The position numbers were made by a program, and so were the translations under genes. Under the pieces are notes generated by a model, which had not been told where the DNA came from, did no database searches, and was given only the letters and a program-made list of their open reading frames with translations. DNA of 64,000 nucleotides, taken from the NCBI GenBank assembly GCA_903843225.1, contig CAIMOX010000031.1, positions 1-64,000 of the forward strand. The letters run 5' to 3'. Source of the stretch: an uncultured Actinomycetes bacterium. GTDB lineage: Bacteria > Actinomycetota > Actinomycetes > Nanopelagicales > Nanopelagicaceae. Below, piece after piece: positions 60,640 through 64,000 of the stretch (the stretch's first letter is position 1; every line of letters begins with the position of its first letter).

Positions 60640-61507
60640 GGAAGGTCTCATCTCTCTTTGCAAGGGTCATATCGATCCGTGCCAGTAGATCTTCATCAGC
60701 TGGGTAATCGACCTGCATTAAGGTTAAGCCAGATCCAGGGAAGACATAAGAGTCTGAGACCCGAGACTTTGCTGTGAGTATTTCACTCATCCACGAGGCA
60801 GGGTACCGGCCCTCGCCCACGCAGACCGCTGCTCCAACAAGATTTCTCACCATATTCCAACCAAAGGCATCCGCGCATAAATCTGCAATGACAAAGCCAT
60901 CGTTATCGCGATGCCATTCAAAACGCTTGAGCTCACGAATCGTTGTGCTGTTTGGGCGGAATCGACAGAAGGTTGCGAAATCACGCTCCCCTAGCATCTG
61001 CGCACTCGCCTCGTTCATCAGATCGATATCGAGCTCTCTAAACCAGGTCGTTGCATCAACTCGCTGGAGTGGAGATAAGACGCGATTGTTATCCAAAATT
61101 TTGTAACGGTAATGGCGTGCTTCCGCCGAGAAGCGAGCGTGGAAGTTGGGCGGCGCTTCCACCACAGAATTGATACGAATATCTTTATCAAGGATTTGAT
61201 TGATGCGATAGTAGAAATTTTCGATATCCCACTCGGTCTCATCGGGACGGTATCGGGAGATATGCGGCACCGCAGGAATATCAACGTGAATGATCTGGTG
61301 TCTGGCATGCACTCCGGCATCAGTTCTGCCGGCGACAATCGTGGCGACTTGGTGGCGCGTGATCCGCGTCAGCGCTTCTTCAATTGTCTCTTGAATAGTT
61401 CGTTGATCTGGCTGCTTAGCCCAGCCGGCAAAGTCAGTGCCGTCATACGATAAATCAATGACTAAACGACGAAACCCACTCTCGGGATTGAGAGTGGGTT
61501 GCGCCAT
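60623..61507 (-). CDS. truA: tRNA pseudouridine synthase A
   Basis: Makes pseudouridine at positions 38-40 of tRNAs. The 294 residues contain DLSYDGTDFAGWAKQ, GRTDAGVHARHQ with the catalytic Asp, and NFYYRIN and HARFSAEARHYRY. The ATG 61507 has no ribosome site. A terminator-like hairpin lies over codons 3-12, yet no other ATG, GTG or TTG exists before the conserved start, so this ATG is kept. It begins 12 nt after the rplQ stop, so it may be translated by reinitiation. The 3' end overlaps the following FMN-domain gene. Confidence 0.94.
   Translation of the reverse strand: MAQPTLNPESGFRRLVIDLSYDGTDFAGWAKQPDQRTIQETIEEALTRITRHQVATIVAGRTDAGVHARHQIIHVDIPAVPHISRYRPDETEWDIENFYYRINQILDKDIRINSVVEAPPNFHARFSAEARHYRYKILDNNRVLSPLQRVDATTWFRELDIDLMNEASAQMLGERDFATFCRFRPNSTTIRELKRFEWHRDNDGFVIADLCADAFGWNMVRNLVGAAVCVGEGRYPASWMSEILTAKSRVSDSYVFPGSGLTLMQVDYPADEDLLARIDMTLAKRDETFHEASE
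61473..61500 (-). promoter_or_regulatory. Hairpin overlapping the beginning of truA
   Basis: A perfect 11-bp stem (AACCCACTCTC and its complement) with a 6-nt loop, followed on the minus strand by TTTCG. It falls in codons 3-12 of truA, just beyond rplQ, and looks like a partial terminator or attenuator of the rplQ transcript. Confidence 0.6.
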
Positions 61508-61519
61508 AACGATCGGGAC

Positions 61520-61870
61520 TTAGACGAGCTCGATAACTGCCATTGGAGCGTTATCACCGTTACGTGGACCGACCTTAGTAATACGTGTGTATCCACCATT
61601 GCGGGTAGCAAAGCGTGGACCAATCTCAGTGAAGAGTGTGTGTACAACGCTCTTGTTCTGGATTGACTGCATAACGCGACGACGAGCAGCAAGATCGCCT
61701 GCCTTTGCAGCAGTGATGAGCTTCTCGGCTACTGGACGAAGGCGCTTAGCCTTGGTCTCAGTTGTCGTGATGCGACCGTGTTCGAAGAGCTGCTCAGCAA
61801 GTGTGCTTAGCAACAATCTCTCGTGAGCTGGACCGCTTCCGAGACGTGGACCTCTACTTGGTGTTGGCAT
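61520..61870 (-). CDS. rplQ: 50S ribosomal protein L17
   Basis: A 116-residue large-subunit protein near the exit tunnel. It begins [21 protein letters not shown] and has [20 protein letters not shown], with [20 protein letters not shown] near the end. The order rpsK-rpsD-rpoA-rplQ is the conserved alpha operon. Confidence 0.97.
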   Translation of the reverse strand: MPTPSRGPRLGSGPAHERLLLSTLAEQLFEHGRITTTETKAKRLRPVAEKLITAAKAGDLAARRRVMQSIQNKSVVHTLFTEIGPRFATRNGGYTRITKVGPRNGDNAPMAVIELV

Positions 61871-61892
61871 TCGTTACTCCTTCGCCCTCGTC

Positions 61893-62906
61893 TTAGGCGT
61901 TCTCTGACTCGACGAGATCATCGTCAACATCAGTTCCGTAGTTATGGTGTTTTGTTGGATCGAATCCGATTGGGCTGTCCTTCAACTGAAGACCCATTGA
62001 GTGAAGCTTTGCCTTCACTTCATCGATTGACTTTGATCCAAAGTTACGAATGTCGAGAAGGTCTGCCTCTGAACGGCCAACGAGCTCGCCGACAGTGTGG
62101 ATTCCTTCACGCTTTAAGCAGTTGTATGAACGAACTGTGAGATCAAGATCTTCGATAGGAAGAGCAAGGTCAGCAGCGAGAGCAGCATCTTGGATGCTAG
62201 GTCCCATTTCGATACCTTCTGCGTTGACATTCAATTCACGAGCAAGACCGAAGAGTTCAACCAGCGTCTTACCAGCTGATGCCATGGCATCTGAAGGCTT
62301 CATTGACTGCTTTGTCTCAACATCGACGATCAGGCGATCGAAGTCGGTGCGCTGCTCAACACGAGTCGCTTCTACCTTGTAGGTAACGCGAAGGACTGGT
62401 GAGTAGATTGAATCGACAGGAATACGACCGATATCTCCGCCAGCCTGCTTATTTGAAACAGCAGTGACATAACCGCGACCGCGCTCAATGGTGAGTTCGA
62501 CTTCGAACTTCGCTGAAGCGTTGAGGGTTGCGATATGGAGATCTGGGTTGTGGATCTGCACGCCAGCAGGAGCAGCGATATCAGCACCAGTTACGACACC
62601 CTCGCCATTCTTGCGGATGTAGATAAGTGAAGGCTCATCGTTATCTGATGAGACAACAAGATTCTTGATGTTAAGAACGATCTCTGTGAGATCTTCCTTG
62701 ACACCCTCGAGCGTTGTGAACTCGTGGAGAGCACCATTGACGCGAATGCTTGTTACTGCTGCACCTGGGATAGATGAGAGCAAGGTGCGGCGTAATGAGT
62801 TTCCGAGGGTATATCCAAAACCAGGCTCTAGCGGCTCGATGATGAACCGTGAGCGAAATTCTGAAACTACCTCTTCACTGAGGATGGGGCGTTGTGCAAT
62901 CAGCAC
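61893..62906 (-). CDS. rpoA: RNA polymerase alpha subunit
   Basis: Assembly platform of RNA polymerase, 337 residues. The N-terminal domain has [20 protein letters not shown] and [14 protein letters not shown]; the C-terminal domain (about 245-310) has [20 protein letters not shown] and the helix-hairpin-helix [15 protein letters not shown]. The final acidic tail ([14 protein letters not shown]) is common in actinobacteria. The start is GTG 62906 with GGAGG upstream. Confidence 0.97.
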   Translation of the reverse strand: MLIAQRPILSEEVVSEFRSRFIIEPLEPGFGYTLGNSLRRTLLSSIPGAAVTSIRVNGALHEFTTLEGVKEDLTEIVLNIKNLVVSSDNDEPSLIYIRKNGEGVVTGADIAAPAGVQIHNPDLHIATLNASAKFEVELTIERGRGYVTAVSNKQAGGDIGRIPVDSIYSPVLRVTYKVEATRVEQRTDFDRLIVDVETKQSMKPSDAMASAGKTLVELFGLARELNVNAEGIEMGPSIQDAALAADLALPIEDLDLTVRSYNCLKREGIHTVGELVGRSEADLLDIRNFGSKSIDEVKAKLHSMGLQLKDSPIGFDPTKHHNYGTDVDDDLVESENA

Positions 62907-62926
62907 TTATTTCCTCCGTACGTTAG

Positions 62927-62948
62927 GGAGATCCACTATTTGATCTCC
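62927..62948 (-). promoter_or_regulatory. Small hairpin between rpsD and rpoA
   Basis: GGAGATC-N8-GATCTCC, a 7-bp stem in the 71-nt spacer between rpsD and rpoA. It may be a processing or translational control element; without a T-run it is not a strong terminator. Confidence 0.4.
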
Positions 62949-62977
62949 GGTCTTATTAATGGTTAAAAGGGTAAAAA

Positions 62978-63604
62978 TTACTTGCTGTAGAGCTCAACGA
63001 TGAGCTGCTCTTGGATCTGAGTATCGATAACAGCGCGGTTTGGAGCGCCGTGAACCAAGATTCGCATCTTTGATCCAACAACTTCCATCCATGCTGGTAC
63101 TGACTTTTCACCGAGTTCAGCGCTTGCGACGATGAATGGTGTGAGATCGAGTGAGCCTGGAACGACATCGACGACATCCATTGGCGTAACGCGGAATGAA
63201 GGAATATTTACCTTCTTACCGTTGACCAAGAAATGTCCGTGACGGACAAGCTGACGTGCCATATCGCGGCTCTTTGCAAAGCCTGCGCGATATACAACGT
63301 TATCGAGACGGGTCTCAAGGATGATGAGCAAGTTCTCACCGGTCTTACCCTGAAGGCGGTTTGCCTCTTCGTAGTAACCACGGAACTGCTTCTCTAGAAC
63401 GCCGTACATACGTGCGCACTTCTGCTTTTCGCGCATCTGTAGAAGGTATTCAGATTCCTTTGTACGACCACGGCCATGCTGCCCTGGTGGGTAAGGACGT
63501 GATTCGATCGGACACTTTGGACCATCGCACTTCGAGCCCTTAAGAAAGAGCTTTACTTTTTCGCGACGACAGCGCTTGCAATCTGCTCCGGTATAACGAG
63601 CCAT
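62978..63604 (-). CDS. rpsD: 30S ribosomal protein S4 (zinc-ribbon form)
   Basis: Primary 16S rRNA binder, 208 residues. The N-terminal zinc form (C-x2-C then C-x4-C in CKRCRRE and SKCDGPKCPIE) is complete. The S4 RNA-binding domain follows: ETRLDNVVYRAGFAKSRDMARQLVRHGHF. Ribosome site AAGGAAGG lies before the ATG 63604. It is 16 nt after the rpsK stop. Confidence 0.97.
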   Translation of the reverse strand: MARYTGADCKRCRREKVKLFLKGSKCDGPKCPIESRPYPPGQHGRGRTKESEYLLQMREKQKCARMYGVLEKQFRGYYEEANRLQGKTGENLLIILETRLDNVVYRAGFAKSRDMARQLVRHGHFLVNGKKVNIPSFRVTPMDVVDVVPGSLDLTPFIVASAELGEKSVPAWMEVVGSKMRILVHGAPNRAVIDTQIQEQLIVELYSK

Positions 63605-63620
63605 TTATTCTCTTCCTTCC

Positions 63621-64000
63621 TTAAACTCGACGAGGCTTGGGTGGGCGGCAACCATTGTGTGGAGCCGGAGTGACATCTGAGATGGCTCCAACTTCAAGTC
63701 CTGCTGCCTGCAATGAACGGATAGCTGTTTCGCGACCTGAACCAGGTCCCTTAACAAAGACATCAACCTTCTTGAGGCCGTGCTCTTGAGCGCGACGTGC
63801 TGCTGCTTCAGCTGCGAGCTGAGCTGCGAAAGGTGTTGATTTACGTGAACCCTTGAAGCCAACCTGACCAGCAGATGACCAAGAGATAACCGCACCACTT
63901 GGGTCGGTGATAGAGATGATGGTGTTGTTGAAGGTGCTCTTAATGTGAGCCTGTCCTGCAACGACGTTCTTCTTCTCTTTTTTACGAATCTTAACTTTGC
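63621..64000 (-). CDS. rpsK: 30S ribosomal protein S11, N-terminus cut by window edge
   Basis: The correct frame runs from the window edge (first full codon at 63998) to TAA at 63621. It encodes [27 protein letters not shown], then [34 protein letters not shown] and the end [11 protein letters not shown], all typical of S11, which lies near the 30S platform. Only the first few residues are missing. A different open frame of 118 codons overlaps this gene on the same strand and is not real. Confidence 0.97.
   Translation of the reverse strand, partial: KVKIRKKEKKNVVAGQAHIKSTFNNTIISITDPSGAVISWSSAGQVGFKGSRKSTPFAAQLAAEAAARRAQEHGLKKVDVFVKGPGSGRETAIRSLQAAGLEVGAISDVTPAPHNGCRPPKPRRV

Noticed and set aside
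63605-63961. A 118-codon open frame on the minus strand at the position of rpsK
   Set aside because: It is a shifted frame. The S11 protein is encoded in the frame ending at 63621, with all family motifs.

Overview
The window is about half G+C and reads as a tightly packed chromosome segment of an actinobacterium. Actinobacterial markers include a WhiB protein, the GuaB/GuaB3 pair, two GroELs of which one has a His-rich tail beside GroES, a 58-aa DUF2530 gene, DUF3017, DUF3027, a DUF6350/PerM-like membrane protein and actinobacterial-type Icd and citrate synthase. Gene order matches two blocks known from Mycobacterium: uvrD1/pcrA-sucC-sucD-perM-purN-purH, and guaA-guaB3-guaB-whiB-groEL1-groES-tsaD-rimI/tsaB-tsaE-alr-glmS-glmM-rpsI-rplM-truA-rplQ-rpoA-rpsD-rpsK. 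Moderate G+C, very short spacers, many 1-4 nt gene overlaps and a load of peptide and amino-acid importers suggest a streamlined planktonic lineage such as the freshwater acI/Nanopelagicales group. That placement is inference.

Layout. 1-10.6 kb: the end of purU, tRNA-Arg(CCU), a secreted protein, a Rieske protein, a membrane diguanylate cyclase, photolyase, citrate synthase, pdxH, serC with a coupled 26-aa micro-ORF, an MFS carrier, DUF2530, a cold-shock protein and DUF3027. 10.6-13.7 kb: heat-shock groEL2 with a CIRCE operator, divergent from an orphan sugar-ABC ATPase; the spacer is full of palindromes and 10-bp tandem repeats. 13.7-24.6 kb (minus strand): pcrA, then sucC-sucD-perM-purN-purH-folD-DUF3017-mdh-icd, joining the TCA cycle, purine synthesis and one-carbon metabolism. 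icd appears to start at a rare ATT codon.

24.6-37.2 kb is an accessory island. It holds a PIG-L deacetylase and a minus-strand operon with a complete oligopeptide ABC importer, an aspartylglucosaminidase/isoaspartyl peptidase-type hydrolase, a DppA-type D-aminopeptidase and an SDR dehydrogenase. A divergent amidase, a second SDR, a proline-iminopeptidase-like hydrolase and a secreted cyclophilin follow. The contents fit import and hydrolysis of unusual peptides or amides.

37.2-46.9 kb: guaA, guaB3, a guaB lacking its CBS module, a CarH-like B12-dependent light-sensing MerR regulator divergent from whiB, groEL1/groES under CIRCE, and the t6A genes tsaD, tsaB-rimI (fused) and tsaE. 47-53.4 kb: a complete branched-chain amino-acid ABC importer plus a secreted alpha/beta hydrolase, inserted where Mycobacterium has tsaE next to alr. 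53.4-64 kb: cell-wall precursor genes alr, acpS, a PAP2 phosphatase, glmS and glmM, then ribosomal and RNA polymerase genes rpsI-rplM, truA, rplQ, rpoA, rpsD and a truncated rpsK, with a secreted FMN-binding-domain protein between rplM and truA.

No CRISPR array, insertion sequence, phage gene or replication origin was recognised, and no stretch longer than 300 bases lacks a gene.
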